Shown in pieces: positions 20,978 through 33,794 of a stretch of 64,000 nt of DNA. The stretch comes from Pseudomonas migulae (lineage in GTDB: Bacteria > Pseudomonadota > Gammaproteobacteria > Pseudomonadales > Pseudomonadaceae). The position numbers were made by a program, and so were the translations under genes. How positions within the stretch are numbered: the stretch's first letter is position 1; each line of letters begins with the position of its first letter. Where the stretch lies: NCBI RefSeq assembly GCF_024169315.1, contig NZ_JALJWR010000001.1, positions 2,749,501 through 2,813,500 on the forward strand, given 5' to 3'. The notes under the pieces were generated by a model. That model saw nothing but the letters and a program-made list of their open reading frames with translations. It was not told the DNA's origin and searched no databases.

Positions 20978-22040
20978 GGGCCACCTCCAGGCAGGTATCG
21001 ACCACGTTACGGGTCGCATCGGGTTTGGCCAGGCGGCGTGCCGCAGTGGCCATGTCGGTGAGTCGTTGTGGTTGCATCAGGACCTCTGTCAGGCGTGCGG
21101 CAAGATCCGCTGCGCCAGTCGTTCTTTGCGGCATCAGGAAGGCAGCGCCTTCACGGGCCAAATAATCGGCGTTGCGGGTCTGGTGATCGTCGATCGCATG
21201 GGGCAAGGGCACCAGCATCGAGGGCAGACCGGCGGCGGCCAGTTCACTGATGGTCAATGCGCCTGCGCGGCACACCACCAGGTCGGCCCAGCCATAGGCG
21301 TGGGCCATGTCTTTGATGAAAGGCTGCACTTGCGCCTCGACGCCAGCCGCGCGATAGCGCTCTGCAGTCACTTCATCGTGATTTTTGCCGGCTTGATGGA
21401 ACACTTCCGGGCGCAGGTCGGGAGCGACGTGCGACAGGGCTTCAGGCAGCAACTTGTTCAACGGTTCTGCGCCCAGGCTTCCGCCCAGGATCAGTAAACG
21501 CGCCTTGCGACCGGCCAGGGCTGGTCGCGGTGTGTCGAGGAACAGCTCGGTGCGCACCGGATTACCGGTGGTCCGTCGGCTGTCCGACAGGGTAAAGGTG
21601 TCGGGGAACGCTTCACAGACTCGGGCGGCCAACGGCACCAGCAACCGATTGGCGGTACCGGCCACGGCGTTCTGTTCATGAACGATCACCGGCACACCGG
21701 CCAGTTTGGCTGCAACGCCGCCAGGTCCGGTCACATAACCACCGAAGCCGACCACGCACACCGGCCGCAGCTGGCGAATGATCGCCCGCGCCTGCCAGAC
21801 CGATTTGAGCAACATCAATGGCGCCTTGAGCAGGGACAATTTGCCCTTGCCGCGCAGACCGCTGGCATTGATCCGATGCAGCTCGATACCGGCCATCGGC
21901 ACCAGATCGTTCTCGATGCCACGCGGCGTCCCGAGCCAATGCACGGTGTAGCCGCGCGCCTGAAATTCGCGAGCGCAGGCCAGCGCCGGGAACACGTGGC
22001 CACCGGTGCCGCCCGCCATGATCAGAACGTTAGCGCCCAT
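20970..22040 (-). CDS. murG: UDP-GlcNAc:lipid I N-acetylglucosaminyltransferase
   Basis: 356 residues. A GT-B glycosyltransferase converting lipid I to lipid II at the cytoplasmic face of the membrane. N-terminal glycine loop [14 protein letters not shown] and the C-domain sugar-nucleotide site ([19 protein letters not shown]) are clear. The start at 22040 ([11 protein letters not shown]) overlaps the ftsW stop by 11 bases. Confidence 0.98.
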
Positions 22041-23247
22041 GGGTCGACTCCTCGGCGAAGTCACTCTCATGAAACTCCATCTCTTCGCTGCCGAGGTGGG
22101 TTCGACTCTCCCACTCGATGCGCAGCAACAAACCGAGACAGGCACAGCAGATCACCAGCGAACTGCCGCCATAACTGAGGAACGGCAGGGTCAACCCTTT
22201 GGTTGGCAGCAGGCCGACGTTCACCCCGATGTTGATCAGGAACTGACCGATCCACAGGAATGACAAGCCGTACGCGATATAAGCGGCAAAGAATTGCTTG
22301 GCTTTCTCGGCCCAATAACCGATGTACATGCCACGAATACAGACGAAGACGAACAGTGCGACCGTGCACAAGGAACCCACGGCACCGAGCTCTTCGGCCA
22401 GGACCGAAAACACGAAGTCGGTGTGGGCTTCCGGCAGGTAGAACTGTTTCTGCACGCTGTTGCCCAGGCCAACGCCCAGCCATTCGCCGCGACCAAACGC
22501 GATCAACGCCTGCGACAACTGATAACCGGCACCGAACTGGTCAGCCCACGGATCGGCAAAGTTGGTCAAGCGCGCCATTCGATACGGCTGCACTTGAATC
22601 AACAGCACCACCGCCGCGACCGCCAGAACCACCATCAAGGAAAAACGGAACAGCCCGACCCCGCCGAGGAACAGCATCGCCGCCGCCGCGCCCATCATCA
22701 CCACGGTGGCACCGAAGTCCGGTTCCATCAGCAACAGACCCGCCATCGGCAGCAGCACGATGAACGGCTTGAAGAAGCCCATCCAGCTTTCACGTACTTC
22801 TTTCTGGCGACGCACCAGATAACCGGCGAGGTAGATCACCACGAACACCTTGGCGATCTCGGAAGGCTGAACGTTGAAGAAACTGAAACCGATCCAGCGC
22901 ATCGACCCGTTCACCTCACGGCCGATCCCCGGAATGATCACCATCACCAGCAAACCGAACGCACCAATCAGCATCAGCCAGCCCAGGCGTTGCCAGGTGG
23001 CGATCGGAATCATCATGGTGACGATGCAGGCCGCCAGGCCCAGCACCACGTAGATCAAATGGCGAATCATGTAGTACAGCGCGCTGCCTGACTGCACGGC
23101 CGCCACTTCGGTCGAGGCCGATGCAATCATGACCAGACCGAGGCCGAGCAAGGCCAGGCAACCGGCGAGCATCGGGAAATCGAGGTCGATGCCGCGCCCG
23201 GTAATGAGCGGCGAAGGATACGGCTTGATGATGTTAAGCAGGCTCAT
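22030..23247 (-). CDS. ftsW: Lipid II polymerase FtsW (SEDS family)
   Basis: 405 residues with about 10 membrane helices. It is the septal peptidoglycan glycosyltransferase working with FtsI. SEDS signatures are visible near the C-terminus (GLLPTKGLTLPFLSYGGSS) and in PSEIAKVFVV. The start at 23247 (MSLLNIIKPYP) overlaps the murD stop as ATGA. Confidence 0.98.
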   Translation of the reverse strand: MSLLNIIKPYPSPLITGRGIDLDFPMLAGCLALLGLGLVMIASASTEVAAVQSGSALYYMIRHLIYVVLGLAACIVTMMIPIATWQRLGWLMLIGAFGLLVMVIIPGIGREVNGSMRWIGFSFFNVQPSEIAKVFVVIYLAGYLVRRQKEVRESWMGFFKPFIVLLPMAGLLLMEPDFGATVVMMGAAAAMLFLGGVGLFRFSLMVVLAVAAVVLLIQVQPYRMARLTNFADPWADQFGAGYQLSQALIAFGRGEWLGVGLGNSVQKQFYLPEAHTDFVFSVLAEELGAVGSLCTVALFVFVCIRGMYIGYWAEKAKQFFAAYIAYGLSFLWIGQFLINIGVNVGLLPTKGLTLPFLSYGGSSLVICCACLGLLLRIEWESRTHLGSEEMEFHESDFAEESTHGR

Positions 23248-24590
23248 GCCAGATCCTCCACGGCGCGGACGAACTGGTGACCACGGTCTTCGTAATTCTT
23301 GAACATGTCGAAACTGGCGCAGGCCGGCGACAACAGCACCACGTCGCCCGGTTGCGCAGCGGCGCGGCATTGCTCAACCGCTTCGACCAGTGAACCGGCG
23401 CGGATCAGCGGCACGGCGTCGCCAATGGCCTCGCCGATCTTGTCGGAGTCGCGGCCCATCAGGATCACGGCGCGGCAGTTGGCCGCCACCGGATCACGCA
23501 GATCATTGAACTCGGCACCCTTGCCGTCGCCACCGGCGATCAGCACGACCTTGCCGTCGATGTCCGCGCCCAGGCCTTCGATGGCGGCCAGTGCGGCGCC
23601 CACGTTGGTGGCTTTGGAATCGTTGTAATAGCCCACGCCATCGAGGTCACGAACCCACTGGCAGCGATGCTCAAGCCCGGCGAACGTGCGCAGGCTCGAC
23701 AGCATGGCCTCGAACGGCAGGCCGACCGCGTGGCCCAGGGCCAGGGCCGCCAGGGCATTGGACTGGTTGTGCGCACCGCGAATTTTCAACTCGCGCACCG
23801 GCATCAGGTTCTGGAATTCGAAGGCCAGGTATTTCTCGCCGTCCTCTTCCCGGATACCAAAGGCCTTGAAATCGGGCTTGCCCAAACCGAAAGTCCAGCA
23901 AGGCTGGCCTTCGCCAATCAATGGACGGGTCAGTGCGTCCTGACGATTGACCACAAACTGTTTGGCGCCGCGGAAGATCCGGTGCTTGGCCAGATGATAG
24001 GCCGGCAGACCGCTATAGCGGTCCATGTGGTCTTCGCTGATGTTGAGCACGGTCGCCACTTCGGCGTTGAGTTGATCGGTGGTCTCGAGCTGGAAGCTCG
24101 ACAATTCCATCACGTACAGCTCGACGTCATCGCGAAGCAAATCCAGCGCCGGGGTGCCAAGGTTGCCGCCGACGGCGACACGCTTGCCCGCCGCAGCCGC
24201 CATCTCGCCCACCAGGGTGGTCACGGTGCTTTTCGCGTTGGAACCGCTGATGGCCACGATCGGCGCCTTCGCATTACGCGCGAACAGCTCGATGTCGCCG
24301 GACAATTTCACGCCACGGGCCGCAGCGGCCTGCAGGGCCGGGGTCGCCAGCGCCAGACCAGGGCTCACGTAGAGCTCGTCGGCCCGGCACAGGAATTCGA
24401 CGTCCAGCTCGCCACAACGCACTTCCACGTGCGGATAGTCACGCTTGAGCGTGGCCAGTTCCGGTGGATTTTCCCGCGTATCGGCGACGGCAAACGACGT
24501 GCCCCGGTTCGCCAGGAAGCGAACCAGGGACATGCCGCTCTTGCCGAGGCCGACAACGATGCGGAAGTGGTCAGAAGCGATCAGAGACAC
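23244..24590 (-). CDS. murD: UDP-MurNAc-L-Ala--D-glutamate ligase
   Basis: 448 residues. Adds D-Glu to UDP-MurNAc-L-Ala. The ATP loop reads SGSNAKSTVTTLVGEM, the Ala-for-Gly variant I recall for Pseudomonas MurD. Further Mur ligase motifs: NISEDHMDRY and YYNDSKATN. It starts 5 bases after the mraY stop. Confidence 0.98.
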   Translation of the reverse strand: MSLIASDHFRIVVGLGKSGMSLVRFLANRGTSFAVADTRENPPELATLKRDYPHVEVRCGELDVEFLCRADELYVSPGLALATPALQAAAARGVKLSGDIELFARNAKAPIVAISGSNAKSTVTTLVGEMAAAAGKRVAVGGNLGTPALDLLRDDVELYVMELSSFQLETTDQLNAEVATVLNISEDHMDRYSGLPAYHLAKHRIFRGAKQFVVNRQDALTRPLIGEGQPCWTFGLGKPDFKAFGIREEDGEKYLAFEFQNLMPVRELKIRGAHNQSNALAALALGHAVGLPFEAMLSSLRTFAGLEHRCQWVRDLDGVGYYNDSKATNVGAALAAIEGLGADIDGKVVLIAGGDGKGAEFNDLRDPVAANCRAVILMGRDSDKIGEAIGDAVPLIRAGSLVEAVEQCRAAAQPGDVVLLSPACASFDMFKNYEDRGHQFVRAVEDLA

Positions 24591-24595
24591 TCGTT

Positions 24596-25678
24596 CTACC
24601 TCAGCTTCAGGGTGGCAAGGCCGACCAGTACGAGAATCACGGTGATGATCCAGAAACGGACGATCACGCGTGGCTCGGGCCAGCCCTTGAGTTCAAAGTG
24701 GTGGTGAATCGGCGCCATGCGGAACACGCGGCGACCGGTCAGCTTGAAAGATGCAACCTGGATAACGACCGACAGGGTTTCCATCACGAACACCCCGCCC
24801 ATGATGAACAGGACGATTTCCTGACGGACGATCACCGCGATGGTGCCCAGGGCTGCGCCCAGCGCCAGCGCGCCAACGTCGCCCATGAAAACCTGTGCCG
24901 GATAGGTGTTGAACCAGAGAAAACCGAGACCCGCACCGATCAGCGCGCCGCAGAACACGATCAGTTCGCCTGCGCCCGGGACATACGGAATCAGCAGGTA
25001 TTCAGCGAATTTCACGTTACCCGACAGGTAGCAGAAAATCCCCAGGCCACCACCGACCATCACGGTCGGCATGATCGCCAGGCCGTCGAGGCCGTCGGTC
25101 AGGTTGACCGCGTTGCTCGAGCCGACGATCACGAAATAGGTCAGGACGATGAAGCCGGCACCCAGCGGAATGCTGTAGTCCTTGAGCATCGGCAGGATCA
25201 GGGTGGTTTCCACCGGTGTCGCCGCGGTCATATAAAGGAAGATCGCCGCGCCGAGGCCGAACACCGACTGCCAGAAATACTTCCAGCGGCTCGGCAGGCC
25301 TTTGGAGTTCTTCTCGATCACCTTGCGATAGTCATCGACCCAGCCGATGGCACCGAACAGCAACGTGACCAGCAACACGGTCCACACATAGCGGTTGCTC
25401 AGGTCAGCCCAAAGCAAAGTACTCACGCCGATGGACGATAGGATCAGTGCGCCACCCATGGTCGGCGTGCCGGATTTGGACAGGTGCGATTGTGGACCGT
25501 CGTTACGAACGGACTGGCCGATCTGACGGTTCTGCAACGTGCGGATCATCCACGGGCCATAGCACAGCGACAGGACCAGCGCGGTCAGCACACCGAGGAT
25601 CCCGCGCAGGGTCAGGTACTGGAAGACCGCGAAGCCTTTGTAGAACTGTTGCAGGTACTCCGCTAACAGCAGCAGCAT
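24596..25678 (-). CDS. mraY: Phospho-MurNAc-pentapeptide transferase MraY
   Basis: 360 residues with about 10 membrane helices. It makes lipid I from UDP-MurNAc-pentapeptide and undecaprenyl phosphate. Family motifs are visible: [10 protein letters not shown], the DDYRKV aspartates, [13 protein letters not shown] and the HHHFE loop. Start chosen at 25678 ([12 protein letters not shown]), which overlaps the murF stop by one base (TGATG). Confidence 0.98.
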   Translation of the reverse strand: MLLLLAEYLQQFYKGFAVFQYLTLRGILGVLTALVLSLCYGPWMIRTLQNRQIGQSVRNDGPQSHLSKSGTPTMGGALILSSIGVSTLLWADLSNRYVWTVLLVTLLFGAIGWVDDYRKVIEKNSKGLPSRWKYFWQSVFGLGAAIFLYMTAATPVETTLILPMLKDYSIPLGAGFIVLTYFVIVGSSNAVNLTDGLDGLAIMPTVMVGGGLGIFCYLSGNVKFAEYLLIPYVPGAGELIVFCGALIGAGLGFLWFNTYPAQVFMGDVGALALGAALGTIAVIVRQEIVLFIMGGVFVMETLSVVIQVASFKLTGRRVFRMAPIHHHFELKGWPEPRVIVRFWIITVILVLVGLATLKLR

Positions 25679-27045
25679 CAATGTTTCTCCAGGCTGGTCC
25701 CGCACAAAGCGGCGACGATGTTTTCCATCGCAGCGCTGCGCGAGCCCTTGATCAAAATGGTGGTGTTTGTGTCTTGCTCGGCGCCGAGGGCCTTGATCAA
25801 TTCAGCCTGAGTGGTGAAGTGATAAGCCTGCTCGCCAAAAGCGTTTACGGCGTGAACCATATTTGGCCCGACGGCATAAAGCGCGGAAACCTTGCCACGG
25901 GCATACTCGCCCACGTCGCGGTGGCCCTGCTCCGCCCAATCGCCCAACTCGCCGATATCCCCGAGCACCAGAACGGTGCGACCGGAAAAGCCGGCGAGTA
26001 TATCAACGGCCGCGCACATGGAGGTGGGGTTCGCGTTGTAGGTGTCATCGATCACGCGCATGCCGTTGGTGGCCAGTTGCGCAACGGTGCGCCCCTTGAC
26101 CGGCTGCACTGCACCGAGGCCGGTGGCGATGCCGAACAGCGACACGCCCAGGGCATGCGCGGCAGCAGCGGCGGCCATGGCATTGGCAACGTTATGGGTG
26201 CCGAGCAGGTTCAGTTGAACGCGCTCCACACCGTCAGGAGTGTGCAGGTTGAAGGCCGGGCAACCGCGAGCGTCGCGGTCCAGATCGCTGGCGTAGAAGT
26301 CGGCGCTGACGTTGCTCAGGGCGAAGGTCAGGACTTTGCGACCGGCAGCGCGGGTCTTCCAGATGTCGAACGCCTTGTCGTCAAGATTGAGCACAGCGAC
26401 GCCATCGGCCGCCAGCCCTTCAATGATCTCGCCTTTGGCTTCTACGATTTTTTCCGGCCCGCCGAACTCGCCGACGTGGGCGGTCCCGGCATTGTTGAGC
26501 ACGGCCACGTGGGGCTTGGTCATGCCGACGGTGTAGGCGATTTCGCCAAGGCGCGAAGCACCCAGTTCGATCACGGCCGCGGTGTGTTCCGGCGCGAGTT
26601 CGAGCAAGGTCAGCGGTACGCCGAGGTCATTGTTCAGGTTGCCGCGGGTCGCCAGCACCGGACCGCGCGTGCGCAGGATGCTCGCGAGCATTTCCTTGAC
26701 CGTGGTCTTGCCGCTGGAACCGGTGATGGCCGCCACCGGATGGGTAAACGCCGCACGATTCATCGCGCCCAGTTGACCCAGTGCCTGACGGGTGTCCTTG
26801 ACCTGCAATTGCGGCAGCGTGCTGTCGGCGACTTCGCGCTCGACCAGGGCACCGACGGCGCCTTTGCTGGCCACGTCGTTCAGATAGTCATGGCCGTCGA
26901 AGCGCGGACCGGTCAGGGCAATGAACAGCTGGCCCGGTTTGATCGCACGGCTGTCGATGCTGACACCGTCGAACGTGGCATCGGACGCGCTCAACTGGCC
27001 ATTCAATGCACCGGTCAGTTCGCTCAGTTTCAGGTGCTTAAGCAT
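25678..27045 (-). CDS. murF: UDP-MurNAc-tripeptide--D-Ala-D-Ala ligase
   Basis: 455 residues. Adds the D-Ala-D-Ala dipeptide made by DdlB. The ATP loop is [15 protein letters not shown], and the central motif [12 protein letters not shown] is typical of MurF. It overlaps murE by 8 bases. Confidence 0.98.
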   Translation of the reverse strand: MLKHLKLSELTGALNGQLSASDATFDGVSIDSRAIKPGQLFIALTGPRFDGHDYLNDVASKGAVGALVEREVADSTLPQLQVKDTRQALGQLGAMNRAAFTHPVAAITGSSGKTTVKEMLASILRTRGPVLATRGNLNNDLGVPLTLLELAPEHTAAVIELGASRLGEIAYTVGMTKPHVAVLNNAGTAHVGEFGGPEKIVEAKGEIIEGLAADGVAVLNLDDKAFDIWKTRAAGRKVLTFALSNVSADFYASDLDRDARGCPAFNLHTPDGVERVQLNLLGTHNVANAMAAAAAAHALGVSLFGIATGLGAVQPVKGRTVAQLATNGMRVIDDTYNANPTSMCAAVDILAGFSGRTVLVLGDIGELGDWAEQGHRDVGEYARGKVSALYAVGPNMVHAVNAFGEQAYHFTTQAELIKALGAEQDTNTTILIKGSRSAAMENIVAALCGTSLEKH

Positions 27046-28500
27046 GGGCCACCTCCCACGCGGTCAACGCGTGATCCGCTTCGACCAGATCGGAGAAGTC
27101 ATGGCGCTGGCCGTTGATTTCCTGATAGTCCTCGTGACCTTTACCGGCCAGGACAATCACGTCATCCGCCGAAGCGCTGGCGATCAACTGGGCAATCGCC
27201 TGACCACGACCGGCGACGAAAGTAACTTTGTCCACATCGGTGAAACCGGCGCGGATGTCATCGAAAATCACGGCAGGATCTTCGGTGCGCGGATTGTCAT
27301 CGGTCACCAGCACGCCATCGGCCAGACGTTCGACCACTTCGGCCATCAGCGGACGCTTGCCGCGATCGCGATCTCCGCCGCACCCGAACAGGCACAACAA
27401 GCGACCCTTGGCGTGAGGACGCAGGGCCATCAATACTTTTTCCAGCGCATCCGGGGTGTGAGCGTAATCGACCACCACCAACGGCTGGGTGCCACCACCC
27501 AGGCGCTGCATGCGTCCGGCCGGGCCTTCGAGTTTTGGCAGGACCTTGAGGATTTCGTCCAGCGCATAGTCCAGACCGAGCAAGGCGCCGACCGCAGCCA
27601 GCACGTTGCTCAGGTTGAAGCGACCGAGCAAGGTGCTGCGCAGATGGTGTTCGCCCTGCGGCGTCACCAACGTCGCGCGCACGCCTTCGTCGTCGAATTG
27701 CGCTTCACGGCAATACAGGTAAGCGCTGCTGTCCAGCAGGCTGTACGTGATCAAGCGCGATTCGCGTTTTTCGGCGGCCAGTTGCCGGCCGAAATCGTCA
27801 TCGAGGTTAACCACCCGGCATTTCAGATCGTTCCAGGCAAACAGCTTGGCCTTGGCTTCGCCGTAGGCCTCCATGGTGCCGTGGTAATCCAGATGATCGC
27901 GGGACAGGTTGGTCATCACCGCCACATCGAAGGCCAGCGCGGTGACACGTCCCTGATCCAGACCGTGGGACGACACTTCCATGGCCACGGCTTTGGCGCC
28001 GGCCTTTTTCAGGTCAGCCAGGGTCGCTTGCACCGCGATCGGGTTCGGCGTGGTGTGCAGGCCGCTTTCCAGCGCGCCATAGAAACCCGAGCCCAGAGTG
28101 CCGACGATGCCGCAATGTTGGCCGAGCAAATCCAGCGCTTGCGCAACCAGTTGGGTCACACTGGTTTTGCCGTTGGTGCCGGTCACGCCGACCAGATTCA
28201 GGTGGCGACTCGGATCACCGTAAAAACGCCCGGCGATGTCTGACAGCTGTGCCGCCAGGCCTTTCACCGGAATCATCGGCACATCGGTGATCGGCAATAC
28301 GGTCGAACCTTCGACTTCATAAGCCACGGCTGCGGCGCCGCGCTGCAAGGCGTCGGTAATGTGCGCACGACCGTCGAACTTGCCGCCAGGGACGGCGAGA
28401 AACAGGTCACCTGCCCGCACATTGCGGCTGTCCAGCGCCAATTCACGGATCAACAGATCACGGCCGGCGTGGGCGAATATCTTGTTCAGGCTCAGAGACA

Positions 28501-28501
<1 letters not shown>
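27038..28501 (-). CDS. murE: UDP-MurNAc-L-Ala-D-Glu--meso-diaminopimelate ligase
   Basis: 487 residues. ATP loop VTGTNGKTSVTQLV. The DNPRTEDP motif (near residue 410) is the signature for meso-diaminopimelate over lysine, as expected for a Gram-negative. One-base overlap with ftsI. Confidence 0.98.
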
Positions 28502-30529
<2,028 letters not shown>

Positions 30530-30533
<4 letters not shown>

Positions 30534-31477
30534 CGCAGCTTCTCCGCGACGCGCATGACGGCGCTACGGGAACGTGGGTTGGCTTTGAGTTCGGCCTCGG
30601 AGGCGGACTGCGCTTTGCCATGGACTTTGATTTTCGGTTCGAAAGCGACGTGACGAACCGGCAGGTTGCGCGGCAGGTTGTCGGCTTCGCCTTTCACCAG
30701 TTTGCGCATGAACAGTTTGACGATGCGGTCTTCCAGCGAATGGAAGCTGATCACGACCAGGCGGCCGCCGATTTCCAGGCATTCCAGCGCGGCTTCAAGG
30801 CCGGCTTCCAGATCGCCCAGTTCGTTGTTGACGTGAATACGCAGGCCCTGGAACGCGCGGGTTGCCGGGTTCTTGCCCTTTTCCCACGCCGGGTTGGCGA
30901 CTTTCAGGACTTCAGCCAAATCGCCGGTGCGCTCAAACGGTTTGATATCGCGACGCTCGGCCACGGCACGGGCCATACGCCCGGAGAAACGTTCTTCGCC
31001 GTATTCCTTGAACACCCGGGCGATTTCTTCCACCGGCGCGGTGTTGACGAATTCGGCCGCGCTGATCCCGCGGGACGGGTCCATGCGCATGTCCAGCGGA
31101 CCATCGTTGAGGAAACTGAAGCCGCGCTCAGGGTCGTCGAGCTGTGGCGAGGAAACGCCCAGGTCGAGCAAAACGCCGCTGACCTTGCCGGCCAGACCGC
31201 GCTCCGCCACTTCCGAGCCGAGCTCGGCAAAGCTGCGCTGCACAACGACAAAGCGGCCGTCTTCGGCCGCTAGCGTCTGCCCGGTGGCAATCGCTTGAGG
31301 ATCCTTGTCGAATCCGAGCAACCGACCTTCGGGACCGAGCTGGCTGAGGATCAGCCGGCTGTGCCCGCCGCGCCCGAACGTGCCGTCCAGATAGCAGCCA
31401 TCAGGACGTACGGCGAGAGCCTCGACGGCTTCGTCAAGCAGTACGGTGATGTGGTTAAAGCCGCTATCAATAGTCAC
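30530..31477 (-). CDS. rsmH: 16S rRNA m4C1402 methyltransferase RsmH
   Basis: 315 residues. SAM-dependent N4-methylation of C1402 in 16S rRNA. Motifs [37 protein letters not shown] and [13 protein letters not shown] are diagnostic. It is the second dcw gene, overlapping mraZ by 4 bases. The enzyme that adds the ribose methyl at the same nucleotide, RsmI, is encoded about 1.2 kb upstream. Confidence 0.98.
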
Positions 31478-31929
31478 AGGATCAAATCACGCAGTTCATC
31501 AGGCATGGCGCCCGGTTGTTGAATAGCAGCCAGGTCAGCGGCAGAAACCGCATCCCAGGCATCCTCGTCCCACAATTGGAACTTGTTCAGTTGGCCTACC
31601 AGCATCGCGCGCTTGTCCAGTCGGGCATATTCACGAAGACGCGGTGGAACCAGAAAACGACCACTGCCATCGAGCTCGAGGTCGACGGCATTACCAATCA
31701 GTAAACGTTGCAGGCGACGGTTCTCTTCGCGAAGCGAAGGGAGTGCGCGCAGTTTGGTTTCAATAATTTCCCACTCATCGAGGGGGTAAACACACAAACA
31801 CGGATCAACGGCATCAATTGTGACGATCAACTGCCCGGAACTACGCGAAACGAGCTCGTCACGGTACCGGCTCGGCATAGCGAGACGGCCCTTTGCGTCG
31901 AGACTGATAGCGTTAGCTCCGCGAAACAC
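31474..31929 (-). CDS. mraZ: Transcriptional regulator MraZ
   Basis: 151 residues with two AbrB/SpoVT-like swapped-hairpin domains. The first begins [20 protein letters not shown] and the second has [18 protein letters not shown]. In E. coli MraZ represses the mra promoter by binding spaced repeats downstream of it, and matching repeats occur here at 31971-31998. The start codon is GTG. First gene of the cluster. Confidence 0.97.
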   Translation of the reverse strand: MFRGANAISLDAKGRLAMPSRYRDELVSRSSGQLIVTIDAVDPCLCVYPLDEWEIIETKLRALPSLREENRRLQRLLIGNAVDLELDGSGRFLVPPRLREYARLDKRAMLVGQLNKFQLWDEDAWDAVSAADLAAIQQPGAMPDELRDLIL

Positions 31930-31970
31930 GACAGCGTTTCTCCAAATATTAGCGTTTTGCGTTCAAAAAA

Positions 31971-31998
31971 CCCACTTCATGCCACTTTCCGCCACTTG
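31971..31998 (-). promoter_or_regulatory. Probable MraZ operator: three AAGTGG direct repeats, 10-bp period
   Basis: On the minus strand AAGTGG occurs three times, on the plus strand as CCACTT at 31972, 31982 and 31992, exactly 10 bases apart. They lie between the -10 box and the mraZ start. The spacing places one repeat per helical turn on the same face. Known MraZ sites are TGGG-like direct repeats with this periodicity, so autorepression is expected. Confidence 0.75.
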
Positions 31999-32003
31999 CG
32001 CAC

Positions 32004-32033
32004 ACTATAGGAATGCGGCCACCGCACCGTCAA
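32004..32033 (-). promoter_or_regulatory. Sigma-70 promoter of the dcw cluster
   Basis: On the minus strand, TTGACG (32028-32033) and TATAGT (32004-32009) are separated by 18 bases. Transcription would start a few bases downstream, at or just before the repeats of the MraZ operator. In the remaining gap up to rnpB (32034-32285) I see only a short inverted repeat (CCCTG / CAGGG) near 32250-32272. Confidence 0.75.
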
Positions 32034-32285
32034 GGCGCGGATTAAAGGAAAACCCTTACAGAACTGAGATTTAGGAGCGTATTAGGAGGGGTAACGAGAA
32101 TCTGGCGGATGAATCTGCCCAATAACTTGAATCAGCACGGAAGGCTGCGCTCAGAAGTTAAAGTAGTTTGTTAAGAGTAAGATTTTTTCGGTATTACAAA
32201 AGAGGATATGCGATGGATTGTGCAAGGAGGGAAACTGCCATTACGAGCGCCCTGCTCAATCATTCGAACAGGGAGGGAAAAAGGT

Positions 32286-32639
32286 GGAGAGTCGATCTGT
32301 AAGCCGGGTTCTGTCTTGAACAGTCATTCGTCTACGATGGCCATCACTGGACATCTTTAGCAACCTACCCGGTCCCAGCGCGGGCCACGCCTTGGGACCC
32401 TATTTGGTCTTGCTCCAAGTGGGGTTTACCTAGCCACGAACTGTTGCCAGACGTGCGGTGCGCTCTTACCGCACCTTTTCACCCTTACCGGCGCCGAAGC
32501 GCTTAGGCGGTTATTTTCTGTGGCACTTTCCGTAGGCTCACGCCTCCCAGGCATTACCTGGCACTTCGCCCTATGGAGCCCGGACTTTCCTCCCCCCCCT
32601 AATTTTCATAGAGGGCAGCGACTGTCCGATCGACTCTCC
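32286..32639 (-). ncRNA. rnpB: RNase P RNA (class A)
   Basis: The catalytic RNA of RNase P, which trims tRNA 5' ends. On the minus strand the 5' part reads AGAGTCGATCGGACAGTCGC, followed by the conserved GAGGAAAGTCCGGGCTCC. The 3' part contains ACAGAACCCGGCTTACAGAT and ends GTCGACTCTCC-like, pairing with the 5' end. About 354 nucleotides, a normal size. It lies 73 bases after the rsmI stop in the same orientation. TTGTTC and TTAACC spaced by 16 upstream may be its promoter. Confidence 0.96.
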
Positions 32640-32712
32640 GCCGCGAAGGTTAACGGCAGAGCGGCCGAAGAACAAGCGCTAAACGCCTGCAGACACTCCA
32701 GCACGTCGGGTT

Positions 32713-33585
32713 TTACTCGCCCTTCTGTTTATCCAGCGCGACTTGATACAGGACATTCTTGCGCTCGCCGGTGATTTGCGCCGCCAAGGCTGCGGCACGC
32801 TTGAGCGGCATCTCTTCGAGCAACAGATTGAGAATGCGCATGGCTTCACTGCTGACAGCGTCCTCGGTTTCCGGGGCCGACCAACCTGCGACCAACACCA
32901 CGCACTCACCGCGCTGCTGATTGCTGTCCGACTCGACGAACTCGCGCAGCTCGGCCAATGGCAGGCCCTTCAGGGTTTCGAAGGTTTTGGTCAGTTCCCG
33001 CGCCAGCAACGCCGGACGCTCCGGACCAAAAACCAGCTCCATGTCTTGCAGGCATTCAAGGATGCGGTGCGGGGCTTCGTAGAAAATCAGCGTGCGCGGC
33101 TCTTCTTTAACCAGCTCAAGGCGAGCACGACGACCGACAGCCTTGGCCGGCAGGAAGCCTTCGAAGATAAAACGATCCGACGGCAGACCCGCCGCCGACA
33201 ACGCCGCGATCAGTGCACAGGCACCCGGAACCGGCACCACGTTGATTCCCGCCGCGCGCGCCTGACGCACCAGGTGATAACCCGGATCGGAAATCAGCGG
33301 TGTCCCGGCATCGGAGATCAGCGCCACATCGTCGCCGGCGAGCAAGCGGGTAATAAAGCGGCTACCTTCATCCCGCTCGTTATGTTCATGGCAGGCTGCC
33401 AGCGGCGTAGGAATGCCAAAGTGCTGCATCAACCGCTGGGAGTGACGTGTATCTTCGGCGGCGATCAATGCCACGTCGCGCAGGATCTTCAGCGCGCGCG
33501 CACTGATGTCGTCCAGGTTGCCGATGGGCGTCGCCACCACATAAAGCGAGCCAGCAGCGGAATTCAAAGCACCTGGAGCAGTCAA
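32713..33585 (-). CDS. rsmI: 16S rRNA 2'-O-ribose C1402 methyltransferase RsmI
   Basis: 290 residues. A tetrapyrrole-methylase-fold enzyme that methylates the ribose of C1402. Diagnostic: YVVATPIGNLDDISARAL, AEDTRHSQRLMQHF and ISDAGTPLISDPG. I favour a TTG start at 33585, giving MTAPGALNSAAGS, because a strong GAGGTG lies 6 bases upstream. An in-frame ATG at 33618 has no ribosome site. The gene is divergent from lpoA. Confidence 0.95.
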   Translation of the reverse strand: MTAPGALNSAAGSLYVVATPIGNLDDISARALKILRDVALIAAEDTRHSQRLMQHFGIPTPLAACHEHNERDEGSRFITRLLAGDDVALISDAGTPLISDPGYHLVRQARAAGINVVPVPGACALIAALSAAGLPSDRFIFEGFLPAKAVGRRARLELVKEEPRTLIFYEAPHRILECLQDMELVFGPERPALLARELTKTFETLKGLPLAELREFVESDSNQQRGECVVLVAGWSAPETEDAVSSEAMRILNLLLEEMPLKRAAALAAQITGERKNVLYQVALDKQKGE

Positions 33586-33794
33586 AGCGCACACCTCATG
33601 ATCGGTAAAAGCCGCCATTGTAGCGCGTAGCGATGCTTTCGATACGCGCAAGCAAGCCCGGTTTTTTCAGCCTTTTGTGCAGTGCTGCAACATTTGCACG
33701 AGCTAAATTGATCGATTCACGCCAGTAACATCGCGCCCCGGCCAGTGCTTGGGTACAATTCCACGCTAATTTGATCGAGTATCAGGAACACTAC

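Noticed and set aside
32240..32285. A tRNA or small RNA gene just downstream of rnpB
   Set aside because: Only a short CCCTG/CAGGG hairpin is present; it fits the 3' flank or processing region of rnpB and no cloverleaf can be drawn.
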